Origin: DATLHO01 sp035539855
GTDB taxonomy: Bacteria; Bacteroidota; Ignavibacteria; OLB7
DNA: 64,000 nucleotides
Direction: 5' to 3'
NCBI GenBank assembly: GCA_035539855.1
Contig: DATLHO010000017.1
Span: forward strand, 14,324-78,323
Under the pieces are notes generated by a model. That model had not been told where the DNA came from, did no database searches, and saw nothing but the letters and a program-made list of their open reading frames with translations. Positions 35,736 through 44,956 of the stretch are shown in pieces (within the stretch, counting starts at the first letter, position 1; each line of letters starts with the position of its first letter). A program made the translations under genes and the position numbers.

Positions 35736-36817
35736 TGGTGGCCGCACCTCGACTGCTGTTCGTCGCCGGAGGCACCGGCGGGCACCTGTTCCCGGCGATG
35801 GCGGTCGCCGATCGCTGTCGCGATCTGGCTCCCGACGCGACGATCGAGTTCATTGGCACACGCGGGAAGATCGAGGAGAGGATCGTACCTCGCGCCGGCT
35901 ACCCGTTGAATCTGCTGTGGATCAGCGGGCTGTCGAAGAAGCTGTCGTTCGGAACGCTGATGCTGCCGGCGAAGATCGCCTCGTCGATCTGGCAGGCCAA
36001 TCGCATCATCTCCCGGCTCCGGCCGCACGCGGTCGTCTGCGCCGGCGCGTACGTCAGCTACCCGGTCGGCATCGCCGCATCGATGCGCCGCGTGCCGCTG
36101 GTGCTGATGGAGTCGAACGCGTATCCCGGACTCGTCACGCGCAAGCTCGCGCCGCGCGCCAGCGAGATCCACGTCGCGTTCGAATCGACGCGGGGATTGC
36201 TCCGCAGCGACCGGGTCATCGTCAGCGGCAACCCGGTGCGCAAGGTCTTCGCCGAACGGTTCGACCAGGCCGAGGCGCGGCGACACTTCGGACTCGACAC
36301 GGATCGCCCGACGATCTTCGCCTTCGGCGGATCGCTCGGCGCCCGCTCGATCAACAACGCGCTCGACGCGATCGCGCCGCAGTTGATCGCCGACGGAGTG
36401 CAGATCATCTGGCAGACCGGGACGACGTACGCGGGGGGTGAGCGCAGGGAGCCGGCGATGCATCGCTCGACCTTCATCCACGAGATGGAGCTCGGCTACG
36501 CCGCTGCCGATCTCGTCGTCGCCCGCGCGGGCGCGACGACCGCGGCGGAGCTCGCGGCGGTCGGCAAGGCGTCGATCCTCGTACCGCTGCCGATCGAGAC
36601 GGTGCGCCAGCGAGAGAACGCCGAGGCGATGCGGGATGCCGGCGCCGCACGCATGGTGCTCGACGCCGCGCTCGAGACAGAGCTGCTGCCGGCGATCCGC
36701 GGTCTGCTTGCCGATCGAGACGCGCTTGCGCGCATGGGAGCGTCCGCACGACTGCTCGCGGTGCTCGACGCCGACGAGAGAATTGCACGGAGCGTGCTGA
36801 AGTTCACGCAGAATTGA
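35735..36817 (+). CDS. murG: UDP-GlcNAc:lipid I N-acetylglucosaminyltransferase
   Basis: A 360-residue GT-B glycosyltransferase that makes lipid II on the inner face of the membrane. Motifs: FVAGGTGGHLFPAMAVAD at the N-terminus (G-loop 1), VVCAGAYVSYPVGIAA, FGGSLGARSINNA (G-loop 3) and VVARAGATTAAELAAVGKASILVPLP in the donor site. The ATG at 35735 overlaps the ftsW stop (TGATG); a GTG one codon later is an alternative. The open frame reaches back to 34835, but only through ftsW. Confidence 0.96.
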   Translation: MVAAPRLLFVAGGTGGHLFPAMAVADRCRDLAPDATIEFIGTRGKIEERIVPRAGYPLNLLWISGLSKKLSFGTLMLPAKIASSIWQANRIISRLRPHAVVCAGAYVSYPVGIAASMRRVPLVLMESNAYPGLVTRKLAPRASEIHVAFESTRGLLRSDRVIVSGNPVRKVFAERFDQAEARRHFGLDTDRPTIFAFGGSLGARSINNALDAIAPQLIADGVQIIWQTGTTYAGGERREPAMHRSTFIHEMELGYAAADLVVARAGATTAAELAAVGKASILVPLPIETVRQRENAEAMRDAGAARMVLDAALETELLPAIRGLLADRDALARMGASARLLAVLDADERIARSVLKFTQN

Positions 36818-36824
36818 GCGGGAC

Positions 36825-37373
36825 ATGAAAGAAGAGCGCTTCCGACATCGCCTCGACATCTTCTACCTGGCCACGATCGGCTACGGTGTGACCCTGCTCG
36901 CCTACGCCGCGATCAAGGGCCTCTGGATCGACGGGCGATTCGAGGTGGTGTGGAAGGAGGATCCGATCGTCTACCTGCTGGCGCTCTGTGCCGTGCTCTC
37001 GGCGATGGCGCTCGTGGTCTCGGCGATTCTCAACCGCAAGCTCATCGTGCGCGAGGACGAGCTGGTTCTGCGCACGCGATTCGCCGAGCGCGTGCTGCGC
37101 GCCGCCGATGTCGAGTGGATCGCGTTTCGATCCGAGCCGCGCGCCGCTGCGCGCGCCGGGCGTGCGTGGCCGGTCGCGCGACTGAAGCTCAAGGGCGAGC
37201 GGCGCCGTCGGAGGATCCGACCGGGAAGCTTCGAGCGCAGTGAGGAGCTCGTGCGCACGCTGCGCGACTGGGCGCGCGCCAACAACGTCGAGCTGCTGAT
37301 CCGACGCCGCGTCAAGGCTCAGGAGGCCGATGGCGCGGGACCGGCGATCGATCCGCAGAGCTCCGACCGATAA
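36825..37373 (+). CDS. PH-like two-helix membrane protein inside the dcw cluster
   Basis: A 182-residue protein between murG (7-base gap) and murC (24-base gap), clearly part of the operon. Two membrane helices (about 14-34 and 47-67) are followed by LIVREDELVLRTRFAERVLRAADVEWIAF, a strand-helix pattern like bacterial PH (bPH/DUF304-type) domains, and a basic region RRRRIRPGSFERSEELVRTL. I do not recognise a named family, and it is not a standard dcw gene. The location suggests a role near lipid II synthesis or its export, but this is inference only. Confidence 0.65.
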   Translation: MKEERFRHRLDIFYLATIGYGVTLLAYAAIKGLWIDGRFEVVWKEDPIVYLLALCAVLSAMALVVSAILNRKLIVREDELVLRTRFAERVLRAADVEWIAFRSEPRAAARAGRAWPVARLKLKGERRRRRIRPGSFERSEELVRTLRDWARANNVELLIRRRVKAQEADGAGPAIDPQSSDR

Positions 37374-37397
37374 TCAAGGGTAATCACCGAGCGCTGA

Positions 37398-38828
37398 ATG
37401 CGCCTCGCTACGGACCATATGTTTACGACCATTCAGAACGTTCACTTCGTCGGCATCGGCGGCATCGGTATGTCCGGCCTCGCCGAGATCCTGCTGGACC
37501 AGGGATTCCGCGTCAGCGGAAGCGACCTGGCCCTCAGCGACGTGACCGAGCGTCTCGCCTCCCTCGGCGCGCACGTCGTCGAGGGGCACGCGGCCGAGAA
37601 CGTCGTCGGTGCGGACGTCGTGGTCTACTCGAGCGCGGTGGCGCCGGAGGAGAATCCCGAGACCGCGGCGGCGCTGCGCCGGAAGATCCCGGTCATCCGC
37701 CGCGCCGAGATGCTCGCCGAGGTCACGCGGATGAAGTACGGCATCGCCGTCGCCGGCACGCACGGCAAGACGACGACGACGTCGATGATCGGCCTCGTGC
37801 TCATCGAGGGCGGCGTCGATCCGACGGTCATCGTCGGCGGCCGCCTCTCGGGACTCGGCGGCTCCAACGCGCGCCTCGGGCGCGGCGAGTGGACCGTCGT
37901 CGAGGCCGACGAGTTCGATCGATCCTTCCTCTCGCTCTCGCCGACGGTCGCGGTCATTACGAACCTCGAGCGCGAGCACCTCGACATCTACTCCGATCTC
38001 GACGACCTCAAGCGGTCGTTCATCGAATTCGCGAACAAGGTTCCCTTCTACGGATTCGTCGCGCTCTGCCTCGACGAGCCGTCGCTGATGGACATTCTCC
38101 CGCAGGTCAAGAAGCGCGTCGTCAGCTACGGCACCACGCCGCAGTGCGACGTACGCGCGGTCGATCCGGTGTTCACCGAGCGGCACTCGCGCTTCACCGT
38201 CATGCGCAAGGGAGAGACGCTCGGCGAGATCACCGTCCCGGTGCCGGGCGAGCACAACATGAAGAACGCGCTCGCGGCGGTTGCTGTGGGACTGGAGACC
38301 GGTGTGAGCTTCGAGTCGATCGCGCGCGCTCTCGCGCAGTTCACCGGCGTCTATCGCCGCTTCGAGATCAAGGGCGAGGCAAACGGCGTGATGGTCATCG
38401 ACGACTACGCGCATCATCCTACCGAAGTGCGCGCGACGCTCAAGGCACTGCGCAACGGCTGGCGCCGGCGCGTCGTCGCGATCTTCCAGCCGCATACGTA
38501 CTCGCGCACGCGTGACTTCTACGAGGAGTTCGGCAAGGCGTTCGTCAACGCCGACGTGGCGATCATCACCGACGTCTACGCCGCGCGCGAGCGGCCGATC
38601 CAGGGGATCGACGGCGAGCTGATCGTCCACAGCGCCGCGGCGTACGGCCATCGCAGCGTCTGCTACGTCCCGGACCGCGCCGACGTCGCCGCCCGTGCGC
38701 TCGAGCTCATCGAGCCGGGCGACATGGTGATCACCATGGGCGCGGGCGACATCTGGAAGTCCGCCGACGAGATCCTCGAAGCGCTGACGGTGCGTGAGGG
38801 CGCGGCCGAGGAGGCGCGCGCCTCGTAG
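37398..38828 (+). CDS. murC: UDP-MurNAc:L-alanine ligase
   Basis: A 476-residue Mur ligase that adds L-alanine, the first stem residue. It has HFVGIGGIGMSGLAEIL, YSSAVAPEENPE, AVAGTHGKTTTTSM, the EADEFDRSF strand, NLEREHLDIY, DDYAHHPTEV, FQPHTYSRT and MGAGDIW. The start could be 37398 or the ATG at 37419, just before the conserved start VHFVGIGG; I keep the longer frame. The gap to murB holds 156 bases of repetitive GCGCGCATC-type sequence. Confidence 0.96.
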   Translation: MRLATDHMFTTIQNVHFVGIGGIGMSGLAEILLDQGFRVSGSDLALSDVTERLASLGAHVVEGHAAENVVGADVVVYSSAVAPEENPETAAALRRKIPVIRRAEMLAEVTRMKYGIAVAGTHGKTTTTSMIGLVLIEGGVDPTVIVGGRLSGLGGSNARLGRGEWTVVEADEFDRSFLSLSPTVAVITNLEREHLDIYSDLDDLKRSFIEFANKVPFYGFVALCLDEPSLMDILPQVKKRVVSYGTTPQCDVRAVDPVFTERHSRFTVMRKGETLGEITVPVPGEHNMKNALAAVAVGLETGVSFESIARALAQFTGVYRRFEIKGEANGVMVIDDYAHHPTEVRATLKALRNGWRRRVVAIFQPHTYSRTRDFYEEFGKAFVNADVAIITDVYAARERPIQGIDGELIVHSAAAYGHRSVCYVPDRADVAARALELIEPGDMVITMGAGDIWKSADEILEALTVREGAAEEARAS

Positions 38829-38984
38829 GGCGCGTCGCCACGGAGCGCACCGAAGCGCGCGCATCAGAGTGTGCACGATAGCGCGCGCATCGCAAAGCGC
38901 ACAGCGGCGCTCACATCAGAGCGCGCAGAAGTGCGCACGTGGCGCGGCAGCAGAGATTCGAAACCCAGATTCGCACGACGCTCC

Positions 38985-39953
38985 GTGATCAACCTCGACG
39001 ACATTCGCCGGAGCTTCAGCGGGCGCATCGCGATCAGCGAGCCTCTCGAGCGCTACACGACGTTCCGCATCGGCGGACCGGCCGACATCTATCTGGAACC
39101 GAGCGACAAGCACGATGCGGTGGCGCTCATCGCTCACCTACGTCGCGAGAACGTCCCGTTCTTTCTCATGGGCAACGGCAGCAATCTCCTCGTCGCCGAC
39201 GAAGGGATCCGCGGCGCGGTCGTCAACCTCGAGCACGGGTTCAACTACGTGAGCGCCGACGACGACGGAGTGATCACCGCCGGAGCGGGGATCAGGCTCG
39301 CGAAGTTCGTCGACTTCTGCATCGGCCGCGGCTGTCGCGGCGCCGAGATGCTCGCGGGCATTCCCGGCACGCTCGGCGGCGGCATCATCATGAACGCCGG
39401 CGCCTACGGCGGAGAGATCTCCGATCACCTGCTGGCCGTCGAGGTCATCCGCGGCGAGGAGCTCGTCCGGGTGTCGAAGGAAATGGGAGGCTTCGCCTAC
39501 CGGACCTCGGGGCTCGCGCGCGACGTGGTGCTCGAAGCGTCGTTCCGCTTCCCGGAGGGCTCGCCAGAGGAGATGAAGACGATCCGTCGCGAGACGATGC
39601 TCAAGCGCAATCGATCGCAGCCGGTGCAGTTCCCGAACGCGGGGAGCATCTTCAAGAACCCTCCGGGTGACCATGCCGCGCGACTGATCGAGGCATGTGG
39701 ACTCAAGGGGCGGCGTGTCGGCGGCGCCGAGATCAGCGAGCTGCACGCGAACTTCATCATCAACGTCGACGGCGCCAGCGCGCGCGACGTGCTCGCGCTG
39801 GCGGCGATCGCCCGCGGCGAGGTGGCGCGGCGCTTCGGCGTCGAGCTCGAGCTGGAGATCAAGCCGATCGGCTTCGACGCCGACGACCTGGTGGCATTAA
39901 CCAAGGAGCTGCCCGATGCGAGCGCGCAGGAAACTCGTCCGCAAGCCCCGTGA
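38985..39953 (+). CDS. murB: UDP-N-acetylenolpyruvoylglucosamine reductase
   Basis: The flavoenzyme that makes UDP-MurNAc. It has TTFRIGGPADIY (FAD start), LMGNGSNLLVADEGIRGAV, GAEMLAGIPGTLGGGIIMNAGAYGGE, YRTSG with the catalytic arginine, NAGSIFKNP with the catalytic serine, and a C-terminal ELEIKPIG with the glutamate. The GTG at 38985 (VINLDDIRRSF) gives 322 residues and is preferred. The frame reaches back to an ATG at 38871, but those 38 residues are basic and unconserved and overlap repetitive DNA. The 3' end overlaps ftsQ by 38 bases. Confidence 0.94.
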   Translation: MINLDDIRRSFSGRIAISEPLERYTTFRIGGPADIYLEPSDKHDAVALIAHLRRENVPFFLMGNGSNLLVADEGIRGAVVNLEHGFNYVSADDDGVITAGAGIRLAKFVDFCIGRGCRGAEMLAGIPGTLGGGIIMNAGAYGGEISDHLLAVEVIRGEELVRVSKEMGGFAYRTSGLARDVVLEASFRFPEGSPEEMKTIRRETMLKRNRSQPVQFPNAGSIFKNPPGDHAARLIEACGLKGRRVGGAEISELHANFIINVDGASARDVLALAAIARGEVARRFGVELELEIKPIGFDADDLVALTKELPDASAQETRPQAP

Positions 39954-40734
39954 TCCGCAGGAGCGGCGCGAGGAGGCGCGGCGGTTCGCCTCGAAAGTCT
40001 CGAAGATCATCCTGGCGCTCGCCGCGGTGCTGACGCTGATCGTCGTTGCCAACCGTTGGGGAGCGCGCGAGACGCTCGAGCAGGTGCGGATCGTCGGGCG
40101 CGTCGTGCTCGACTCCTCCGAGATTATGGAGCGCGCGGGGATCGGGCCGCACGTGTCGCTGCGCAGTCTCGACCTGCGCCAGGTCGAGACGAGGATCGCC
40201 TCGCACCCGTTCCTTTCGCGCGTCGCGGTCTACCGTGACAGCCGCGGGACCCTCGTCGTCGAGGTGACCGAGCGCACGCCGCTCGCGCTGGCGGTGCTCG
40301 GCGGCTCGCCGGTCTACCTCGACTCGCAGGCGGTGGCACTGCCGTACCGCTTCAGCCGCGCGACGCTCGACGTGCCGCTGGTGCGCGGCATCGAGCGGGT
40401 CGATACGAGCGAGGCGGGCTCGCGCAAGCCCTCGACGGTGCTCGATTCGGCGCTCGCGCTCGAGTCGCTCGGCGTCGTCCGCGCGCTGCGAGACTTCGAC
40501 GAATCGCTCTACCGGCAGATCTCCGAGATCGTGCGCGGCCTCGACGGAGCCTACACGCTCGTCAGCGCCGACGGCGCCATCCCGATCCACGCCGGCACGG
40601 CCGCCGACATCCCGGCGCGCCTCCCGAAGCTCGACCTGTTCATGCGCACCGCACTCGCGGCGCGCCCCGGCGCCCGCCCCCGCTACGTCGACCTCCGATG
40701 GCGCGGCCAGGTGGTGGTGAAGTGGGAGGGATGA
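39916..40734 (+). CDS. ftsQ: Cell-division protein FtsQ/DivIB
   Basis: A 272-residue bitopic protein: a basic cytoplasmic head (RARRKLVRKPRDP), a membrane helix at ~27-47, a POTRA domain (VRIVGRVVLDSSEIMERAGI...) and a beta domain ending V-D-L-R-W-R-G-Q-V-V-V-K-W. This is the FtsQ layout; FtsQ links FtsL/FtsB to the septal enzymes. The ATG at 39916 lies inside the end of murB. There is no ddl between murB and ftsQ, unlike in enterobacteria. An 81-base gap with repeats separates it from ftsA. Confidence 0.9.
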   Translation: MRARRKLVRKPRDPQERREEARRFASKVSKIILALAAVLTLIVVANRWGARETLEQVRIVGRVVLDSSEIMERAGIGPHVSLRSLDLRQVETRIASHPFLSRVAVYRDSRGTLVVEVTERTPLALAVLGGSPVYLDSQAVALPYRFSRATLDVPLVRGIERVDTSEAGSRKPSTVLDSALALESLGVVRALRDFDESLYRQISEIVRGLDGAYTLVSADGAIPIHAGTAADIPARLPKLDLFMRTALAARPGARPRYVDLRWRGQVVVKWEG

Positions 40735-40770
40735 TCCCGAATACGAATGACCTCCGAAGCAACCCGCATC

Positions 40771-40810
40771 GTGACATCTGACTTCTGACATCTGACATCT
40801 GACATCCGAC
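40771..40810. repeat. 7-base repeat array (TGACATC) just before ftsA
   Basis: TGACATC/TGACTTC units in a row fill 40771-40810 and stop 5 bases before the ftsA ATG. It is the reverse complement of the GATGTCA units after mraY. Confidence 0.85.
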
Positions 40811-40815
40811 CCCCG

Positions 40816-42129
40816 ATGGCCAAGGCGCAACACACTCCCGCAGCAGTTCCCGACAACCGGCAGATCGTTGTCGGCCTCGATATCGGCACGAGCAAGGTCT
40901 GTGCGATCGTCGCGGAGCGGCACCAGGAATCTCCCGAGGAGATTCACGTGCTCGGCATCGGCCACGCTCCCTCCGACGGACTCAATCGCGGGGTCGTCGT
41001 GAACATCGAGAAGACGGTGCGCTCGATCGAGCGTGCGGTCGAGCAGGCGCAGCAGCAGTCGGGCGTGCAGGTGCGCTCGGTGTCGGTTGGTATCGCCGGC
41101 GATCACGTGCAATCGTTCCCCAGCCGCGGCGTCGTGACGATCTCAAATCCCGAGCGCGTCGTCCGCCAGCAGGACGTCGACCGGCTGATCGAGGACTCGC
41201 AGCGGGTGCTCATGCCGTCGGATCGGCGGATCCTCCACGTGATCCCGCAGGAGTACATCATCGACGGGCAGGATGGGATTTTCGATCCCGTCGGCATGTC
41301 GGGCATTCGCATGGAGGCGAATGTCCACATCATCACCGGGCTGGTGACCGCGGCGCAGAACATCTACCGCTGCGTCGAGCGTGCCGGCCTGGTCGTCGAG
41401 GACATCGTGCTCGAGCCGCTGGCCAGCGCCAACGCGGTGCTCGACGAGGAGGAGAAGGAGATCGGCGTGGCGTTGATCGACATCGGCGGCGGCACGACCG
41501 ACATCGCGGTCTACGAGGACAAGACGATCCGGCACACCTCGGTCGTCGGCATCGCCGGGCGCATGGTCACCGACGACATCCGTCGCGGACTCGGCGTCAT
41601 CGGCGAGCAGGCCGAGCGCATCAAGCGCGAGTACGGCTACGCGCTCGCGTCGATGATCCTCAACGACGAGGTCTTCATGATCCCCGGCATCGGCGGACGC
41701 AAGCCGATGGAGATCTCGAAGCTCATGCTCGCGCAGATCATCCAGCCCCGCATGGAGGAGATCCTGGAGTTCGCGCTGATGGAGCTGAAGAAATCAGGAT
41801 ATCTGCGCCAGCTCTCCGCCGGCGTCGTGCTCACCGGTGGCGGCGCGCTGTTGCGCGGCTCCGTCGAGCTCGCGCAGGAGGTACTGGGCATGCCGGTGAA
41901 GCTCGGCATTCCGTCCGGCTTCGGCGGCTCGGGCCTTGCGCCCGAGGTCGAGTCCCCCATCTACGCCACGGCCGTCGGCCTGGTGATGCACGGGCTCGGC
42001 CGCGACGACACCATTGCACTGTCGATCGAGGACGATGCCAGCGTCCCCGGCGACGGCTCGACTCCGCGGGGCGACGGATCGCGCAGCTCGATCCTCTCGC
42101 GCATGCGGAAGTTCTTCGACGAATTCTAA
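40816..42129 (+). CDS. ftsA: Cell-division protein FtsA
   Basis: A 437-residue actin-like protein that ties FtsZ to the membrane. The phosphate loops VVGLDIGTSKVCAIV and LIDIGGGTTDIAVYE, the NRGVVVNIEKTV and the VLTGGGALLRGSVELAQEVLG blocks are all in place. The C-terminal RSSILSRMRKFFDEF is the amphipathic membrane-targeting helix. There is no canonical ribosome-binding site; a repeat array sits 5 bases before the ATG. The ftsZ gene follows 66 bases on. Confidence 0.96.
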   Translation: MAKAQHTPAAVPDNRQIVVGLDIGTSKVCAIVAERHQESPEEIHVLGIGHAPSDGLNRGVVVNIEKTVRSIERAVEQAQQQSGVQVRSVSVGIAGDHVQSFPSRGVVTISNPERVVRQQDVDRLIEDSQRVLMPSDRRILHVIPQEYIIDGQDGIFDPVGMSGIRMEANVHIITGLVTAAQNIYRCVERAGLVVEDIVLEPLASANAVLDEEEKEIGVALIDIGGGTTDIAVYEDKTIRHTSVVGIAGRMVTDDIRRGLGVIGEQAERIKREYGYALASMILNDEVFMIPGIGGRKPMEISKLMLAQIIQPRMEEILEFALMELKKSGYLRQLSAGVVLTGGGALLRGSVELAQEVLGMPVKLGIPSGFGGSGLAPEVESPIYATAVGLVMHGLGRDDTIALSIEDDASVPGDGSTPRGDGSRSSILSRMRKFFDEF

Positions 42130-42152
42130 GCAGCGAACGAATCATACAAACC

Positions 42153-42160
42153 TACATTCG
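42153..42160 (+). promoter_or_regulatory. TACATTCG -7-like element in the ftsA-ftsZ gap
   Basis: Fits TAnnTT(T/C)G and ends 35 bases before the ftsZ ATG. There is no TTTG at -33. A separate ftsZ promoter is plausible but unproven. Confidence 0.25.
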
Positions 42161-42182
42161 GGCCATTTCAACCCGCTAGTCA

Positions 42183-42190
42183 AGGGAGGA
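42183..42190 (+). promoter_or_regulatory. Strong Shine-Dalgarno site of ftsZ
   Basis: AGGGAGGA ends 5 bases before the ATG at 42196. Most genes in this window lack such a site, so ftsZ stands out as set for high translation. Confidence 0.75.
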
Positions 42191-42195
42191 CCTCT

Positions 42196-43521
42196 ATGAT
42201 CGAACTCGATCGATCCGTTGAGCACCACGGCGCCAAGATCAAGATCGTTGGTGTTGGTGGCGGTGGTGGCAACGCGGTCAACAGCATGATCGAGCGTGGC
42301 CTCGAGGGTTGCGAATTCATCGCGGTGAATACCGACATGCAGGCGCTGACGAACAACCTCTCGTCCGTCAAGTGCCATGTCGGCAAGCAGCTCACACGCG
42401 GACTTGGCGCCGGCGCCAATCCTGAAGTCGGAAGCAATGCGGTCGAGGAGGATCGCGAGGAGATCACGCAGGTTCTCTCCGGCGCCGACATGGTCTTCGT
42501 CACCGCGGGCATGGGTGGCGGAACCGGTACCGGCGGTGCTCCGGTCGTCGCCGAGATCGCCCGTTCGCAGGGCGCGCTCGTCGTCGGCATCGTCACGCGT
42601 CCGTTCGACTGGGAGGGGCAGCGGCGCAAGGCCCAGGCCGAGCTCGGCATCGCCGAGCTCAAGAAGCACGTCGATACGCTCATCGTCGTTCCAAACCAGA
42701 AGCTCCTGTCGATCATCGACAAGCGCACCGGGTTCAAGGAGGCCTTCCACAAGGTCGACGACGTACTCTACAACGCGACGCGCGGCATCGCGCAGATCAT
42801 CACCGGCCACGGCATCGTCAACGTCGACTTCGCCGACGTGCGCACGGTGATGGCCGACATGGGCGACGCGCTGATGGGCACGGGCATGGCCGCCGGCGAG
42901 TACCGCGCGACCGAGGCCGCACAGAACGCGATCAGCTCGCCGCTGCTCGAGGGCATCTCGATCACCGGCTCGCAGGGCGTGCTCATCAACATCACGGCCT
43001 CGAGCGAGCTGACGATGATGGAGGTCGACGAGTCGGTCAAGATCGTCCACGAGGCGGTCGGGGCCGAGGCGAACATCATCTTCGGCGTCGTGCTCGACGA
43101 TGATCTCGGCGACAACATGATGGTGACCGTCATCGCGACCGGCTTCAACCGTGCTCGCGAGAACCGCCCGGCGACCCAGCAGCAGGTGGCCCTGCACGCG
43201 CAGGCACAACAGCAGCCCGCGACGCAGCAGCCGGCCGTGCCCGCGCAGCAGCCGGCCCGCCAGGTCCGGATGGATTCGACCCCCGACCAGGCCAACGTGC
43301 CGATCGGACAGCGCGACCTCGAGCGCTACAACGAGCCGGCGTACATGCGCCGCGGCACCGGCATCAACCGCGGCGGATACGACATCCGCAAGCGGGAGGA
43401 GGCCGCACCGAAGGCCGAGGAGAAGCCGGCCGAGCAGTCGAAGCAGGCCGAGGCACAGGAGCAGCCGAAGCGCCAGGCCGCGGCCGACAAGCCCGCGTTC
43501 CTGCGCCGGATCATGGACTGA
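42196..43521 (+). CDS. ftsZ: Cell-division GTPase FtsZ
   Basis: A 441-residue tubulin homologue. Seen are KIVGVGGGGGNAVNSMI, the tubulin signature FVTAGMGGGTGTGGAPVVAEIAR, and the T7-loop region VNVDFADVRTVMADMGDALMGTG. A ~110-residue linker rich in Q, A, P and R follows. The C-terminal peptide KPAFLRRIMD matches the FtsZ tail that binds FtsA. It has its own strong ribosome-binding site and is followed by a hairpin terminator, the end of the dcw cluster. Confidence 0.98.
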   Translation: MIELDRSVEHHGAKIKIVGVGGGGGNAVNSMIERGLEGCEFIAVNTDMQALTNNLSSVKCHVGKQLTRGLGAGANPEVGSNAVEEDREEITQVLSGADMVFVTAGMGGGTGTGGAPVVAEIARSQGALVVGIVTRPFDWEGQRRKAQAELGIAELKKHVDTLIVVPNQKLLSIIDKRTGFKEAFHKVDDVLYNATRGIAQIITGHGIVNVDFADVRTVMADMGDALMGTGMAAGEYRATEAAQNAISSPLLEGISITGSQGVLINITASSELTMMEVDESVKIVHEAVGAEANIIFGVVLDDDLGDNMMVTVIATGFNRARENRPATQQQVALHAQAQQQPATQQPAVPAQQPARQVRMDSTPDQANVPIGQRDLERYNEPAYMRRGTGINRGGYDIRKREEAAPKAEEKPAEQSKQAEAQEQPKRQAAADKPAFLRRIMD

Positions 43522-43601
43522 TCGAACGGCCGCCCATGAGCCGTTGATCCCCCATGCCTCCGACGGACGTCATTCAGGAGCTGGACCAGCACGATTCTTG
43601 A

Positions 43602-43629
43602 GAGCCCTTTCCCCCGCGGGAAAGGGCTC
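43602..43629 (+). terminator. Hairpin terminator after ftsZ
   Basis: GAGCCCTTTCCC and GGGAAAGGGCTC form a 12-bp stem around CCGC, 80 bases after the ftsZ stop. It is followed by AAACTTTCC. It likely ends the dcw transcript. Confidence 0.7.
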
Positions 43630-43702
43630 AAACTTTCCTCATGCGCCGAGCGTTTCATCGGCGCTGACGAACCCGACCACGACCAACGAGGAACGACCAG
43701 GA

Positions 43703-44422
43703 GTGCTCGACGCCATCGTACCGACCAGAACCCTCGCCACGCTCGCAGCGCTCGTTGCGCTCGTCGCCGCCGGGTGCTCCGACGAGCCGACCGGACCCGA
43801 TGCCGGCAGCTCGGGCACGCCGCGCACCGGCAGCACCTACACGATGCATCGCTTCGATGCGGATACCACCGGCGCCCCGATCGCCGGCAGCGGCGACACC
43901 ATCGTCACGACACTCGTCGCGACCGACGGGCGGTTCGGCGCGGAAACGGGTGTGCGCGTCTACACCCAGGGCTCCGACACCGTTGCCCTGTTGCGCGATG
44001 CCGGCAACGGCGACCTCCTGTACTATCCGGCATGGCAGGGGGCGGCGCTGGTCGGCTGGATCTCGCTTCCGATCACGACCAGGAGCCCTACCGAGCGCGT
44101 GCTGCGCGACACCACGATCGACCTCGGCGGCGGGCAGACCGGCCGCAGCCGTGTAACCCTCGAGGTCGCCTACGTGTCTACTCACCAGGTGACCGTCGGC
44201 GACAGAACCCTCGAGGCGCATGAGGTGCGCATCCGCATCGTTGGCGTGCACCCGCTGACCCCCGATCAGAATCTCACCGAGACATCGACGCATACCGTCC
44301 GATATGCGCCGGCGATCGGTTACTTTGTCCGCATCGAGACGGGCGAATCGCAGCAGAGCCCCTTCTCGACGATCACCGGACCCACCGCCGTCTCGGCGCT
44401 CACCCGGTTCGAGCTCAAGTAA
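43703..44422 (+). CDS. Predicted lipoprotein of unknown function
   Basis: A 239-residue protein with a lipoprotein signal (TLAALVALVAAGC; cysteine near residue 25) and a Ser/Gly/Thr linker. The mature part is beta-rich with repeated Y-T-M-H, R-V-Y-T-Q-G-S-D and V-T-L-E-V-A-Y-V-S-T turns. No family is recognised. The GTG at 43703, preceded by AGGAACGACCAGG, is chosen because the signal peptide follows; the open frame reaches back into ftsZ out of frame. The stop is 21 bases before the next lipoprotein gene. Confidence 0.65.
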   Translation: MLDAIVPTRTLATLAALVALVAAGCSDEPTGPDAGSSGTPRTGSTYTMHRFDADTTGAPIAGSGDTIVTTLVATDGRFGAETGVRVYTQGSDTVALLRDAGNGDLLYYPAWQGAALVGWISLPITTRSPTERVLRDTTIDLGGGQTGRSRVTLEVAYVSTHQVTVGDRTLEAHEVRIRIVGVHPLTPDQNLTETSTHTVRYAPAIGYFVRIETGESQQSPFSTITGPTAVSALTRFELK

Positions 44423-44443
44423 CTCCGACTCCTCTTCCCGCAC

Positions 44444-44854
44444 GTGCCTACATCCATCGTCCTCACGCTCCGCGCCGGCGCGCTCATTGCGCTGGCCGCC
44501 GTCATGCTTGGTGCCTGCAGCAAGGAAGCCGAACCCTCGCACCCGACGCCCGACGGCGAAGCGTCGTCCACGCCGGCCGCGCCGGAGGGACCCCGCCAGG
44601 ATTTCGATCCGCGCACGACCGCCGACGTCAACGAGAAGGTCTACCGCGAGTACGCCTCCCTCGCCCTCGGCATTCCTCGCCGCGAGCAGGACAGCATCGT
44701 CAAGTCGACGCCGATCTCCGAGATCGAAGCGGCGATGACCGCGCGGCTGGGGCGTCAGGATTCGGTCGCGCGCGCGCAGCTCTCCGAAAAATATTCGATC
44801 CCGCTCGACTCCGTCGACGCCATCCTCGCGGCGAGGAACGTTCCGCAACGGTAG
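44444..44854 (+). CDS. Small predicted lipoprotein
   Basis: A 136-residue protein with a lipobox V-M-L-G-A-C near residue 24, a flexible Pro/Ser/Ala linker and an alpha-helical C-terminus with the charged stretch VNEKVYREYASLALGIPRREQDSI. The start is GTG at 44444. It follows the 43703 lipoprotein after 21 bases, so the two are likely one operon. No family is recognised. A short coiled coil could make it a partner of another envelope protein, which is inference. Confidence 0.6.
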   Translation: MPTSIVLTLRAGALIALAAVMLGACSKEAEPSHPTPDGEASSTPAAPEGPRQDFDPRTTADVNEKVYREYASLALGIPRREQDSIVKSTPISEIEAAMTARLGRQDSVARAQLSEKYSIPLDSVDAILAARNVPQR

Positions 44855-44956
44855 TCCGCTTCTTCACCCTCCGGTCAGTCGCGTGACACCACCGCGCGAT
44901 CGCGTTTCGTTTCCTCCGAATCCTCCTACGCGTGCTACGCGCCCGTTCACTTCCCC

